Of a stretch of 26,941 bases of DNA, positions 12,437-20,821 are shown in pieces. A program made the position numbers and the translations under genes. The notes under the pieces are model-generated. The model saw only the letters and a list, made by a program, of their open reading frames with translations. It was not told where the DNA came from and searched no databases. The DNA is from an uncultured Bacilli bacterium (GTDB taxonomy: Bacteria > Bacillota_I > Bacilli_A > RF39 > UBA660). The number at the start of each line of letters is the position of its first letter. Position 1 is the stretch's first letter. The stretch is from assembly GCA_944364005.1 (NCBI GenBank), contig CALVVW010000014.1, positions 1-26,941 on the forward strand. The letters are read 5' to 3'.

Positions 12437-12444
12437 GTGTTGAT
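12429..12444. promoter_or_regulatory. TetR operator copy 2
   Basis: ATCAACA-AG-TGTTGAT is a perfect 7-base inverted repeat with a 2-base centre. It sits between the + strand transcription start and the ribosome binding site of the gene at 12464 and covers the TetR -35. Confidence 0.7.
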
Positions 12445-12463
12445 TTAAAAAGGAGATGGAAAA

Positions 12464-12703
12464 ATGGCTAAATCAAAATTAGTAAAAGCAAATGAAAAAA
12501 TTGCTGAAAGTGTAACTACAGGATTTAACAAGATGAGTGATGGTGTTGTAGATGGATTTAATAAAATGAGTGATGCTATAGTAGGAGGTTATACAAAAAT
12601 AGAAGATAAATTTGTAGATGAGTTTTTAACAAAAGATGGAGAGACCGTGAGTGATGCTAAGAAAAGATTAAAACAAGAAGAAGAGGAAAGAAGAAAGAAG
12701 TAG
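12464..12703 (+). CDS. Small protein of four 11-residue repeats
   Basis: The protein has 79 residues, is hydrophilic and has no signal peptide. Residues 17-60 are four tandem 11-residue units: VTTGFNKMSDG, VVDGFNKMSDA, IVGGYTKIEDK and FVDEFLTKDGE. Each has an aliphatic pair, an aromatic at position 5 and charged residues at the end, which predicts a long amphipathic helix of the kind that lies on membranes or packs as a coiled coil. The C-terminal 15 residues are highly charged (KKRLKQEEEERRKK). AAAAAGGAG upstream fixes the start. It is the first gene under the TetR-controlled promoter and lies 10 bases from a membrane protein gene, so it may act at the membrane with it. I do not recognise a named family. 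Confidence 0.75.
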   Translation: MAKSKLVKANEKIAESVTTGFNKMSDGVVDGFNKMSDAIVGGYTKIEDKFVDEFLTKDGETVSDAKKRLKQEEEERRKK

Positions 12704-12713
12704 GGAGAGTAAA

Positions 12714-13106
12714 ATGAAAAAAGAAACGTTATTAGAAATTATTTTAGGAACCATTGGTGGATTAATTTTTGCTATTGGAATGTGTATGTCGTTAATACCA
12801 GAATGGGATTTATTTAATGCAGGAGTTGTGATTGCTGTTGTAGGATTTATTATCTTACTTTGTATTATTCCAATCTATCGAAAAGAGCATCCTAAAAAAG
12901 AAACAAAGCTAATCAACAAGGCGTTTGTTTTTGCCTGGATAGTTGGAGTGATAGGTGCTTTAATCATGGGATTTGGAATGAGTAAAACTATGATTGATGG
13001 TGCAACACAAAGTGAAATGATAACAGGAATTATTATAGGTATGATTGGTTTAATTATTTGCGTATTAGATTATCCTGTATATTCTTATTTAAAGAAAAAT
13101 AAATAA
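12714..13106 (+). CDS. Four-helix membrane protein with internal duplication
   Basis: The protein has 130 residues. Predicted membrane helices are near 5-28, 36-55, 69-89 and 101-124, with a basic loop (56-68). The two halves resemble each other: GTIGGLIFAIGM plus GVVIAVVGFIILLCIIPIY, and GVIGALIMGFGM plus GIIIGMIGLIICVLDYPVY. The gene may thus have arisen by duplicating a two-helix hairpin. It starts 10 bases after the repeat-protein gene with its own ribosome binding site (GGGAG), in one transcript. I recognise no catalytic or transport motif and cannot assign a function beyond integral membrane protein. Confidence 0.75.
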   Translation: MKKETLLEIILGTIGGLIFAIGMCMSLIPEWDLFNAGVVIAVVGFIILLCIIPIYRKEHPKKETKLINKAFVFAWIVGVIGALIMGFGMSKTMIDGATQSEMITGIIIGMIGLIICVLDYPVYSYLKKNK

Positions 13107-13131
13107 AGGTAAAAGATAATTCTTCCTTTTT

Positions 13132-13140
13132 TGGTATAAT
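13132..13140 (+). promoter_or_regulatory. Extended -10 promoter
   Basis: TGGTATAAT at 13132-13140 is an extended -10, 26 bases before the membrane protein gene at 13166, so that gene can be transcribed separately from the TetR-controlled pair. No clear -35. Confidence 0.55.
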
Positions 13141-13165
13141 CTAATATAAGAATAGGAGAGGGAGT

Positions 13166-14041
13166 ATGAAAATAATAAAAGCCATTTTTCATCCTAATAA
13201 AATCATAGGTTTTATTCTTTGCAATACGAGTATTTTCTTACTAATATATGTTTTTACAAAGCATTTGGAAGATACACCAATTGCCTATGTTGCTTATCCA
13301 CTTTCTACTTATTCCTTGATTATATTTATCATTTGGTTTATCAAAGCTTGTGAGTTTAGTTCTAGTTTTATCAAGGAAAATTCAAGATTATATTCCTGGT
13401 ATGATAAAAATAAAAAGATAATTACTAAGATGATGCTACGTATTTCTTTCTTAATCAATCTAATCTATGGGATTTTCAAACTAACAACAGGAATCTATTA
13501 TAAATCAGCATGGTTTATTACTTTTGCAGTTTATTATTTGTTATTGTGTTTGATGAAGATAAATTTGATATTTAGTTTTACAAAAGGTACTTTAGAACGT
13601 AATATATCAAAAGAACATAAGAAGTTAGAACACACAGGAATTGTTTTGTTATTATTAGATATTGTATTATCGGGAATGATAATTTTAATTATTCATAAGA
13701 ATGAATCCTTCTTTTATCCAGGAACTCTTATTTATGGTATTGCATTATATGATTTTTATTTGATTATTAGTGCTGTTGTTAATGTGTTTAAATACCATAA
13801 TCATAAGAGTGCTGTTTTAACAGCTAGTAAATGTATTAATTTAACAGTAGCAATGATATCTATGATTTCCTTAGAAGTTGCAATGATTTATCAATTCGGA
13901 GATAATGATATAGAATTTAAAAATACTATGATTGGTATTACTGGTTTTATTGTTGCTATTATCAATTCTATCATGGCAATTTATTTGATAGTAAAAAGTA
14001 AAATATTAACATCGAAAGATAATGTTAACATAATGGAATGA
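13166..14041 (+). CDS. Polytopic membrane protein, unknown function
   Basis: The protein has 291 residues. Hydrophobic helices are near 13-31, 38-60, 90-108, 115-136, 157-176, 186-207, 222-242 and 255-276, so about eight spans, with a basic cytoplasmic-looking loop at 77-90 and another at 139-153. I see no ATPase, protease or transporter signature. AGGAGAGGGAGT before the start is a good ribosome binding site. Its stop (TGA, 14039-14041) overlaps an ATG at 14038. I do not recognise the family; a role in envelope physiology or transport is only a guess. Confidence 0.7.
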   Translation: MKIIKAIFHPNKIIGFILCNTSIFLLIYVFTKHLEDTPIAYVAYPLSTYSLIIFIIWFIKACEFSSSFIKENSRLYSWYDKNKKIITKMMLRISFLINLIYGIFKLTTGIYYKSAWFITFAVYYLLLCLMKINLIFSFTKGTLERNISKEHKKLEHTGIVLLLLDIVLSGMIILIIHKNESFFYPGTLIYGIALYDFYLIISAVVNVFKYHNHKSAVLTASKCINLTVAMISMISLEVAMIYQFGDNDIEFKNTMIGITGFIVAIINSIMAIYLIVKSKILTSKDNVNIME

Positions 14042-14070
14042 ATATTAACATAAGTTGTATTGGTGATATT

Positions 14071-14334
14071 ATGTATAAGCTTCAAGATGCGTATACTGCA
14101 GCAAAGATATTAGGTATAACGTTTGATAAATTTCGTCCTGAAGATTTGCTAGAAGGGATGAATGTAGAGTTAGAACATGGAACCATTAATCCTAATACTA
14201 ATGTAACAAATGACTATTTAATACCAACGGCTCAAATAGCTTTGGCTCATTTGAACGAATTTCCTAACTATTATAATAAAGAATATGGTATCAAAGTATT
14301 TGAAAAATATTTACAAGCAAAATTAGATAAATAA
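14071..14334 (+). CDS. DUF5661-family small protein
   Basis: The protein has 87 residues from ATG 14071. An ATG at 14038 overlaps the previous stop (ATGA) and would add 11 residues (MNINISCIGDI) that do not fit the family; TTGGTGAT at 14060-14067 precedes the chosen start. The body matches the DUF5661 pattern: an early LGITFDKFRPEDLLEGMNVELEHG, then NTNVTNDYLIPTAQIALAHLNEFPNYYNK, with a late lysine-rich helix. The family is small, soluble and of unknown biochemical role, frequent in bacteria and phages. It may be translationally coupled to the membrane protein gene. Confidence 0.8.
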   Translation: MYKLQDAYTAAKILGITFDKFRPEDLLEGMNVELEHGTINPNTNVTNDYLIPTAQIALAHLNEFPNYYNKEYGIKVFEKYLQAKLDK

Positions 14335-14667
14335 AAGTAGTATTATCATACAAAATATTTAAATGTCGGTAATAATTGAACTATCCGTATTTAGTAAAAT
14401 AGTAAATATAGTAAGTCAAGGATGAATAGTTTCCTCAAATATTTAAAATGCTATCAGTTTATTCAACTAGATAGTATTTTTAGTATTAATAAATAAAAAT
14501 AAATGAGATAATTAGATACAGATTCCAATCTTTAATAGGAATATGGACATTTCTCCTTACTTTACAGAATATAGAATCAACGATAAAATATAGTTATAGA
14601 CAAGTTTTTATAAATGTAACTGTACGATAACTATTATAATAATGAAATTAAAGAAAGAAGGAATTCT
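14335..14667. other. Gene-free gap before rarA
   Basis: No coding region is supported here. It contains a terminator hairpin at 14445-14481 and a TATAAT at 14635-14640, 28 bases before the rarA start. I see no recognisable RNA gene or repeat in the remainder. Confidence 0.5.
14445..14481 (+). terminator. Terminator in gap before rarA
   Basis: AAAATGCTATC at 14445-14455 pairs with GATAGTATTTT (14470-14480, one G-T pair), followed by T. It is 110 bases after the DUF5661 stop and probably ends that transcript. Confidence 0.65.
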
Positions 14668-16002
14668 ATGGAGCAAGCATCTTTATTTGATAATCCAATG
14701 AATGAGCCTCTTGCATCACGTATGAGGCCGATGAAATTGAGTGAAGTTGTAGGACAAATTCATTTGATTGGTGAAAATAAATTATTAAGAAGAATGATAG
14801 AAACTGATCATATTTCTTCGATGATTTTCTGGGGACCTCCGGGAGTAGGCAAGACGACACTGGCTAGAATTATTGCAAACGAAACTAAGTCAGAATTTAT
14901 TACTTTTTCGGCTGTAACTTCAGGAATTAAAGAAATTAAAAAGGTTATGGAAGATGCTGAAAAGAATAAACAATTAGGTATCAGAACCATTGTGTTCGTT
15001 GATGAAATTCATAGATTTAATAAAGCACAGCAAGATGCCTTTTTACCATTTGTAGAAAAAGGGTCTATTATCTTGATTGGTGCTACTACAGAAAATCCCT
15101 CTTTTGAAATTAATAACGCCCTTTTATCTAGATGTAGAGTGTTTGTTTTAAAAGAATTATCTAGTGAAGATATACTAGTTCTTCTAAAAAGAGCCATTAC
15201 TTCTGAAAAGGGATTTGGTGGTGTAAAAATTGATATTAAAGAAGAAGATTTAGCGACGATTGCTAATTTTGCAAATGGAGATGCTAGAAGTGCTTTAACG
15301 ACATTGGATATGATAATTACCAATGCAGAAGTGTTGAAAGATGGTACGTTAAAAGTAACAACAGATGTCATTGAAGACTGTTTGACCAAGAAGACATTAT
15401 TATATGATAAAAATGGAGAAGAGCATTATAATATCATTTCAGCTTTACATAAATCTATGAGAAATAGTGATCCGGATGCAGCTGTTTACTGGCTTGCTAG
15501 AATGTTAGAGGCTGGCGAAGATCCAATCTATATTGCTAGACGTATTACAAGATTTGCGGCAGAAGATATCGGACTAGCTGATACGAATGCTTTAAATGTT
15601 GCTATTAATGTTTATCAAGCATGTCATTTTATTGGAATGCCAGAATGCAATGTTCATTTAACTGAAGCTGTCATCTATATGTCTTTAGCACCAAAATCTA
15701 ATGCCTGTGATGTTGCTTATCAACTAGCAAGTTCTGATGCCAAGAAAATGCTTGCTGAACCTGTTCCTTTAGTGATACGTAATGCTCCAACCAAGTTAAT
15801 GAAAAATCTGCATTATGGAGAGGGATATCAATATGCTCACGATACTAATGATAAATTAACAACGATGGATTGCCTACCAGAATCACTACTTGGAAAAACA
15901 TATTATCATCCTGGAGTACAAGGAAATGAAGTTCGTTTTAAACAACGGCTAGAACAAATTAAGGAATGGAAAAGAAAACATAAAGAGATAGAGGAAAAAT
16001 AG
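14668..16002 (+). CDS. rarA: Replication-associated recombination ATPase RarA (MgsA)
   Basis: The protein has 444 residues, the family length. An AAA+ ATPase: Walker A GPPGVGKT (56-63), Walker B VFVDEIHRF (109-117), sensor 1 GATTENPS (138-145), arginine-finger SRCR (154-157), and a C-terminal domain with MRNSDPDAAVYWLARMLEAGEDP and the RarA-type tetramerisation region. The N-terminal SLFDNPMNEPLASRMRP is the usual opening. RarA acts at stalled replication forks with clamp and SSB partners and influences recombination. AAAGAAGGAATTCT precedes the start. It is transcribed from its own promoter and is not linked functionally to its neighbours. Confidence 0.95.
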   Translation: MEQASLFDNPMNEPLASRMRPMKLSEVVGQIHLIGENKLLRRMIETDHISSMIFWGPPGVGKTTLARIIANETKSEFITFSAVTSGIKEIKKVMEDAEKNKQLGIRTIVFVDEIHRFNKAQQDAFLPFVEKGSIILIGATTENPSFEINNALLSRCRVFVLKELSSEDILVLLKRAITSEKGFGGVKIDIKEEDLATIANFANGDARSALTTLDMIITNAEVLKDGTLKVTTDVIEDCLTKKTLLYDKNGEEHYNIISALHKSMRNSDPDAAVYWLARMLEAGEDPIYIARRITRFAAEDIGLADTNALNVAINVYQACHFIGMPECNVHLTEAVIYMSLAPKSNACDVAYQLASSDAKKMLAEPVPLVIRNAPTKLMKNLHYGEGYQYAHDTNDKLTTMDCLPESLLGKTYYHPGVQGNEVRFKQRLEQIKEWKRKHKEIEEK

Positions 16003-16080
16003 TAAGTAAACGCAAAGTTTAGTTGCAATTTGTTTTATTTCAAATTATTTTATGGTAATATCAGGATGAGGTGAAGTAAA

Positions 16081-16686
16081 ATGAAAAGCAAAGGAATTAT
16101 TATTACTCTGGGAATTATTATTGTTATATTAATAGGTATCATTATTTTTCTATTGGTAGGTAATAACAAAGAAGAGGAGACCGTCTTAAGTGATGCTGCT
16201 AGATTTAGTCAAGAATATACTTTAGTAGATAAAAATAACAAATTTGTCTATTCTGATATCGATGAGGTAATTGATGTTTTAGAAGATGGTACCGGTATTG
16301 TCTACTTAGGATTTCCAGAATGTAAATGGTGTCAACAATATGTAGTATATTTAAATGAGGTTGCAAAAGATAGAGGTATTTCTAAAATATATTATTATAA
16401 TATTAGAGAAGATAGAGAAAAAAATACTAAGGATTATCAAAAGATAGTTAGTCTTTTGAAAGAGTATTTAGAAGAAGATGAAGATGGTAATCCTAGAGTT
16501 TATGTTCCAGCGGTTACTTTTATGAGTAATGGAAAAATCTTAGGTTTTGACGATGAGACAGCCTATGACACCAAAGGATATGATGATCCTAGTGAGTACT
16601 GGACTGATAAAAAAGTTGAGAATTTAAAAGATAGATTAAACTCATATCTTGATAAATCTAATATGTGCTTTGATTGCAATAGTTAA
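16081..16686 (+). CDS. Membrane-anchored thioredoxin-fold protein
   Basis: The protein has 201 residues. An N-terminal anchor (about 5-27, very rich in Ile) places the rest outside the membrane. The soluble part has a thioredoxin fold: strand GIVYLGFPECKWCQQY with the active-site CKWC at 81-84, and VYVPAVTFMSNGK with the expected cis-proline at 143. Reduction or oxidation of exported proteins or peptides is likely; relatives include bacteriocin-type transport accessory proteins. The C-terminus ends MCFDCNS, adding a second pair Cys196/Cys199 which could exchange electrons with the active site. GATGAGGTG precedes the start. It is a single-gene unit with its own terminator. Confidence 0.8.
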   Translation: MKSKGIIITLGIIIVILIGIIIFLLVGNNKEEETVLSDAARFSQEYTLVDKNNKFVYSDIDEVIDVLEDGTGIVYLGFPECKWCQQYVVYLNEVAKDRGISKIYYYNIREDREKNTKDYQKIVSLLKEYLEEDEDGNPRVYVPAVTFMSNGKILGFDDETAYDTKGYDDPSEYWTDKKVENLKDRLNSYLDKSNMCFDCNS

Positions 16687-16690
16687 TGAA

Positions 16691-16718
16691 AGATAAGCTA
16701 ATAGGCTTATTTTTTTTG
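16691..16718 (+). terminator. Terminator after thioredoxin-like gene
   Basis: ATAAGC at 16693-16698 pairs with GCTTAT at 16705-16710, followed by a run of T to 16718. Confidence 0.8.
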
Positions 16719-16811
16719 ATATGATTTTAAAAATAGTTGTATGCCTATTAAATATTTAGTATGATAGAGATGTGTCAAGTGATACAAAAAATATAATATA
16801 GGAGAGAGTCG

Positions 16812-17570
16812 ATGATAGTAGTAGAACACGTAACAAAAAAATTTGAACGATTTAAGAACAAGCGTGAAAAAGAAGAATTTTTCGCAGATAATGATATTTC
16901 ATTTCAAGCAAATGACGGGGAAATCATTGGAATTCTTGGACCTAATGGTGCTGGGAAAACGACATTACTTCGAATGATTGCGGGAATATTAGAGCCTACA
17001 GAAGGAAGTATTACTTTTGATGGTATGAATTATCAAAATCAAGAGATTGAAATTAAAGAAAAGATTGCTTATCTTTCAGGAAATACGAAACTTTATGATA
17101 CTCTTACTTGCTATGAGTTATTAAAGATGTGTTGTGATATTTATAATGTAGATAAAGAACAAGAAGATAGAAGAATTGAAGAAGTAGCCAAAGTATTAAA
17201 GATAGAGAGTTTTTTATATAATAAGATTGCCAATCTATCTACAGGGCAAACACAAAAAGTAAATATTGCTAGATGTTTAGTTCATGATCCTAAATACTAT
17301 ATTTTAGATGAAGCAACAACTGGTTTGGATATTATTTCTAGTCAAATTATTCTTGACTTTATTAAACAAGAGAGAAAAAAGAAAAAGACTATTTTATATT
17401 CTACTCATTATATGGAAGAAGCAGAAAACATTTGTGATAGAGTAATTATGATTAATAAGGGAAAAGTCATTAAATCTGGAACGCCAGAAGAAATAAAAGA
17501 ATCAACTAAGACAACTAATTTACGTGATGCTTTCTTTGCTTTGATTGGAGGTAATCTAGATGAAGAATAA
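16812..17570 (+). CDS. natA: ABC transporter ATPase, NatA-like
   Basis: The protein has 252 residues, one nucleotide-binding domain: Walker A GPNGAGKT (43-50), Q-loop region YLSGNTKL, signature LSTGQ (142-146), Walker B YILDEATTGLD (163-173) and H-switch STHYMEEAE. The C-terminus NLRDAFFALIGG is typical of NatA-type ATPases that pair with ABC-2 permeases. AGGAGAGAG at 16800-16808 sets the start. The stop overlaps the permease gene by 11 bases, so the two are coupled. NatAB exports sodium in Bacillus; that substrate is inferred here from the permease family and is not proven. Confidence 0.85.
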   Translation: MIVVEHVTKKFERFKNKREKEEFFADNDISFQANDGEIIGILGPNGAGKTTLLRMIAGILEPTEGSITFDGMNYQNQEIEIKEKIAYLSGNTKLYDTLTCYELLKMCCDIYNVDKEQEDRRIEEVAKVLKIESFLYNKIANLSTGQTQKVNIARCLVHDPKYYILDEATTGLDIISSQIILDFIKQERKKKKTILYSTHYMEEAENICDRVIMINKGKVIKSGTPEEIKESTKTTNLRDAFFALIGGNLDEE

Positions 17571-18708
17571 TTTATGGAATATCTTAAAAAAAGAGTTAAG
17601 AGAATTATTTCGTGATAAAAAATCTCTAGCAATGATGTTAGTTATACCCATTTTTATTCCCTTATTAGTAATAGGTATGTCAGCACTATTTGAGTCACAA
17701 ATGAATGTCGATACTGAGGAGTATAATAAGATAGGTTTTAGCTATGAGTTATCTGAGGCGGAAGAAAGTATTGCGAAAGAGATGGATATTGTTGTTGTTC
17801 ATGGAACAGCAAAAGAGTTAAAAGAAAAGTATGAAGAAGGTAATATCGATTTATATATTACTAAAAAAGATAATCACTATACGATTCATAGTGATGGTTC
17901 TGATAATAGTAGTTATGCATCAAATTTAATGGAGACTTACTTTAATACTTACAAAGAAGTATTACAACAGGAGTCTTTAAGTAAACAGAAAATTAATCCT
18001 GACGAGATTTTAAATATTATTACCGTAGATGAAAAAGTAGTAGAAGAAGATAATTTTTTTGCTAGTTATATTAAGAATTATGCCTTCTTATTTATTTTAA
18101 TGGCAATTACCGTTTCTGCTACATATCCTGCAACAGATACAACAGCAGGAGAACGAGAAAGAGGAACACTTGAAACATTACTTACTTTTCCTATTAAGAG
18201 TAAAGATATTATCATTGGTAAGTTTTTAGGAGTAACAGTCTCATCCATTATTACAGGACTATTAAGTCTAGCTTTAGCAGTTATTTCTTTATTCATATCT
18301 AAAGATATGTTTACAATTTATGAAGGTGTAAATACTATGTATTCACTAAGTAGTATTATTTATGCGGTTGTTGTAATCATTACATATTCATTCTTTATTA
18401 GTGGATTATGTATTGCGATTGCGTCAACTTCTAAAACATTTAAAGAAGCACAAAGTGCTTTAACACCATTAACATTTATATCACTTTTTCCAGGAATGAT
18501 TGCTTTTATGATAGGTATTACTACAAATACAATAATATCTATTATTCCATTTTTGAACTTTACCACAATATTTACAGATATTACTGCTGGTAATATTAAC
18601 GTTCTACATATTTTCTTGATGATGTTATCAACTGTAATTTATATTAGTATTGTATTTTTCTATATTATTAAACAATATAAATCAGAAAAGGTGTTATTTG
18701 CAAAATAG
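17560..18708 (+). CDS. natB: ABC-2 permease, NatB-like
   Basis: The protein has 382 residues. A first membrane helix (about 22-44) precedes a large external domain (45-170), then five more helices near 172-190, 222-247, 262-290, 300-330 and 345-375. ATYPATDTTAGERERGTLETLLTFP at 187-211 is the hallmark of NatB-type ABC-2 permeases, with the GERERGTLE coupling segment. It begins within the NatA gene using an internal GGAGG as ribosome binding site. It forms the membrane part of an exporter for sodium or a related small substrate. A strong hairpin terminator ends the pair. Confidence 0.85.
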   Translation: MKNNLWNILKKELRELFRDKKSLAMMLVIPIFIPLLVIGMSALFESQMNVDTEEYNKIGFSYELSEAEESIAKEMDIVVVHGTAKELKEKYEEGNIDLYITKKDNHYTIHSDGSDNSSYASNLMETYFNTYKEVLQQESLSKQKINPDEILNIITVDEKVVEEDNFFASYIKNYAFLFILMAITVSATYPATDTTAGERERGTLETLLTFPIKSKDIIIGKFLGVTVSSIITGLLSLALAVISLFISKDMFTIYEGVNTMYSLSSIIYAVVVIITYSFFISGLCIAIASTSKTFKEAQSALTPLTFISLFPGMIAFMIGITTNTIISIIPFLNFTTIFTDITAGNINVLHIFLMMLSTVIYISIVFFYIIKQYKSEKVLFAK

Positions 18709-18726
18709 TAATTCGTTTTGATTAAG

Positions 18727-18753
18727 AAAATCCAGATGTTCTAGATTTTTTGT
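18727..18753 (+). terminator. Terminator after natAB
   Basis: AAAATC-C-AGA pairs with TCT-A-GATTTT around TGT, then TT. Confidence 0.75.
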
Positions 18754-18814
18754 GGTATTTCATTTTTTAATTACATTTTTCTAGCTAAATAACCAATACA
18801 AAAGCAAAGTTTTA

Positions 18815-18823
18815 TGTTATAAT
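18815..18823 (+). promoter_or_regulatory. Extended -10 promoter of ABC exporter
   Basis: TGTTATAAT at 18815-18823 (TGn plus TATAAT), 29 bases before the start codon. No clear -35. Confidence 0.55.
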
Positions 18824-18852
18824 ACAGTCGTTTGAAAAGGGGATAAGTCTAT

Positions 18853-20604
18853 ATGAAGCAAAATGTTTATAAAAAAATTTTTAAAATGTTAACTAAAAAG
18901 CAAAAAATAAATTTTATCATTATTATTGGTATTATGATTGTTTCTGCTTTGTTAACACAGTTGCTACCATTATCTATTGGTAGTTTAACTGATGATATTT
19001 TAAGTCGTGATGAATTATCTTTCGTCAGTGTTTTACCTTTTTTAGGATTTATTTTAGTTATTACTGTAACCAATGAAATTATTAAAGTAATTAGAAGACT
19101 TTTAGTAGAAGATACTTCTACTCGTTTTGAAAAGGAAGCTCGTACGAAAGCAATTTCTGCACTTCTTCATGCACCATTAGATTATTTTAAAGAGAATATG
19201 ACAGGAAATATTCATGGTAAATTAAATAGAAGTTTAGAGGGAACCACGAAGTTATTAAAATTAATGTTTATGGATTTTGCTCCTGCGGTATTTAATGGTA
19301 TTGCTGCTATTGTAGTTATTTTTTCTAAGTTGCCTCTTTCTTTAGCATTTATGATGCTTTTAGTGATTCCTATCGGAGTAATTATTGTCTTTAGACAGAT
19401 TACAACTCAACGTGGTATCAGGGTAGAATTAATGAATGAAAAATCTAATATGGATGGTACGATGGTAGAGTTAATCAATGGTATTGAAGTCATTCGTATT
19501 GTTGATAATGCTGAAAATGAAACAGAAAGATTTGATAATACTTCTGAGTATTTAAGAAGTAAAGAAATGAAACATCATAAGGCTATGGCTTTTTATGATT
19601 GTCTTAAGTTTGTAAATGAAGCAATCTTTACCGTTTTAGTGATTGGAGTATCTGCTTATCTTGCTGGTGAGAAAATTATTACTGTTGGTACGGTATTAAC
19701 TGCTTATTTATCATTTACTCAATTAACAACACCATTAAGAGAACTACATAGAATTTTTGATGAATTATCAGAATCTACTGTACTTGCAGAAGAGTATTTT
19801 AGAATTATTGAGTTACCAAAAGACTTTTCTTATCAAAGTGTTAAGGGTAAAAAAGTAAAAGAAGAAAAATTACCAATTATTTCTATTCATAATATGAGTT
19901 TTAAATATAAAAATGCCAAAAAATATATTATTAATGATTTGGATTTAGATATTAATCAGGGTGAGTTTATCGGTATTGCTGGTCCTAGTGGATGTGGTAA
20001 ATCTTCTTTAATTAAAGTAATTAGTAAACTAGAGCAAGCAACTGGTGATATCAAAATTGATGGTATCGATATTGATAGTCTATCTAGACGAGATATTGCC
20101 AAAGAAATTGCTTTAGTTCCACAATCACCATTTTTAATATCAGCCTCTATTAAAGATAATATTTGTTATGGAATCAATAGAAAAGTAACGATGGAAGAAG
20201 TTAGAGAAGCTTGCAAAAAAGCATTTATTGATGACTTTATTGAAAGCCTTCCTGATAAATATGAAACCATAGTATCAGAAGGTGGAGGAAACTTATCTGG
20301 AGGACAACGTCAAAGAATTGCGATTGCTAGAATATTTTTGAGGAAGCCATCCATCTTAATATTAGATGAAGCAACGAGTGCTTTAGATAATACAACAGAA
20401 AAACATATTCAAAAAGCAATTGAGACTTTACAAAAAGAGAATAATATTACGATTTTATCGATTGCTCACCGCTTATCTACCTTAGAAAATTGTGATAATA
20501 TCTTAGTTTTTGATAAAGGAAAAATTGTAGAAACAGGTAAATATCAAGAATTGATTGATACACCAGGAATATTCCAAGATATGTATAATGGAATTTTAAA
20601 GTAG
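18853..20604 (+). CDS. ABC exporter, membrane and ATPase domains fused
   Basis: The protein has 583 residues, the normal half-transporter length. The membrane domain (1-320) has helices near 18-42, 57-78, 140-158, 163-180, 253-271 and 277-295, with the coupling-helix region EKEARTKAISALLHAPLDYF. The ATPase domain (340-583) has Walker A GPSGCGKS (377-384), Q-loop VPQSPF (422-427), signature LSGGQ (481-485), Walker B ILILDEATSALD (501-512) and switch His539. It should work as a homodimer or with an unlinked partner, exporting lipids, peptides or drugs; no substrate clue is present. AAAGGGGATAAG precedes the start. It is a single-gene unit between terminators. Confidence 0.92.
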   Translation: MKQNVYKKIFKMLTKKQKINFIIIIGIMIVSALLTQLLPLSIGSLTDDILSRDELSFVSVLPFLGFILVITVTNEIIKVIRRLLVEDTSTRFEKEARTKAISALLHAPLDYFKENMTGNIHGKLNRSLEGTTKLLKLMFMDFAPAVFNGIAAIVVIFSKLPLSLAFMMLLVIPIGVIIVFRQITTQRGIRVELMNEKSNMDGTMVELINGIEVIRIVDNAENETERFDNTSEYLRSKEMKHHKAMAFYDCLKFVNEAIFTVLVIGVSAYLAGEKIITVGTVLTAYLSFTQLTTPLRELHRIFDELSESTVLAEEYFRIIELPKDFSYQSVKGKKVKEEKLPIISIHNMSFKYKNAKKYIINDLDLDINQGEFIGIAGPSGCGKSSLIKVISKLEQATGDIKIDGIDIDSLSRRDIAKEIALVPQSPFLISASIKDNICYGINRKVTMEEVREACKKAFIDDFIESLPDKYETIVSEGGGNLSGGQRQRIAIARIFLRKPSILILDEATSALDNTTEKHIQKAIETLQKENNITILSIAHRLSTLENCDNILVFDKGKIVETGKYQELIDTPGIFQDMYNGILK

Positions 20605-20626
20605 ACAAGATTTGTCTTCTTTTTCT
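20603..20626 (+). terminator. Terminator after ABC exporter
   Basis: AGACAA pairs with TTGTCT around GAT, then TCTTTTTC. The stem begins in the stop codon. Confidence 0.7.
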
Positions 20627-20821
20627 TTGGATAAATTATCATAATAAGTAATAATTGTTTTCTTTTATACTAAGTTTTTGTTATACTTAAAGAAAGATGC
20701 TATGAAAAGGTATTCTATCTATATCTATAACAAATAAATATAACTTAAAGATAGTATATCAAACAAAATAGAAGTAAATGAATCATAGTTATTATGAGAT
20801 GTATGAAAGTAGGAGGTAAAG

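Noticed and set aside
12464..14041. Phage holin/antiholin cassette
   Set aside because: Although small and membrane proteins are adjacent, the TetR control, the sizes and the absence of endolysin or phage structural genes do not support a lysis module.
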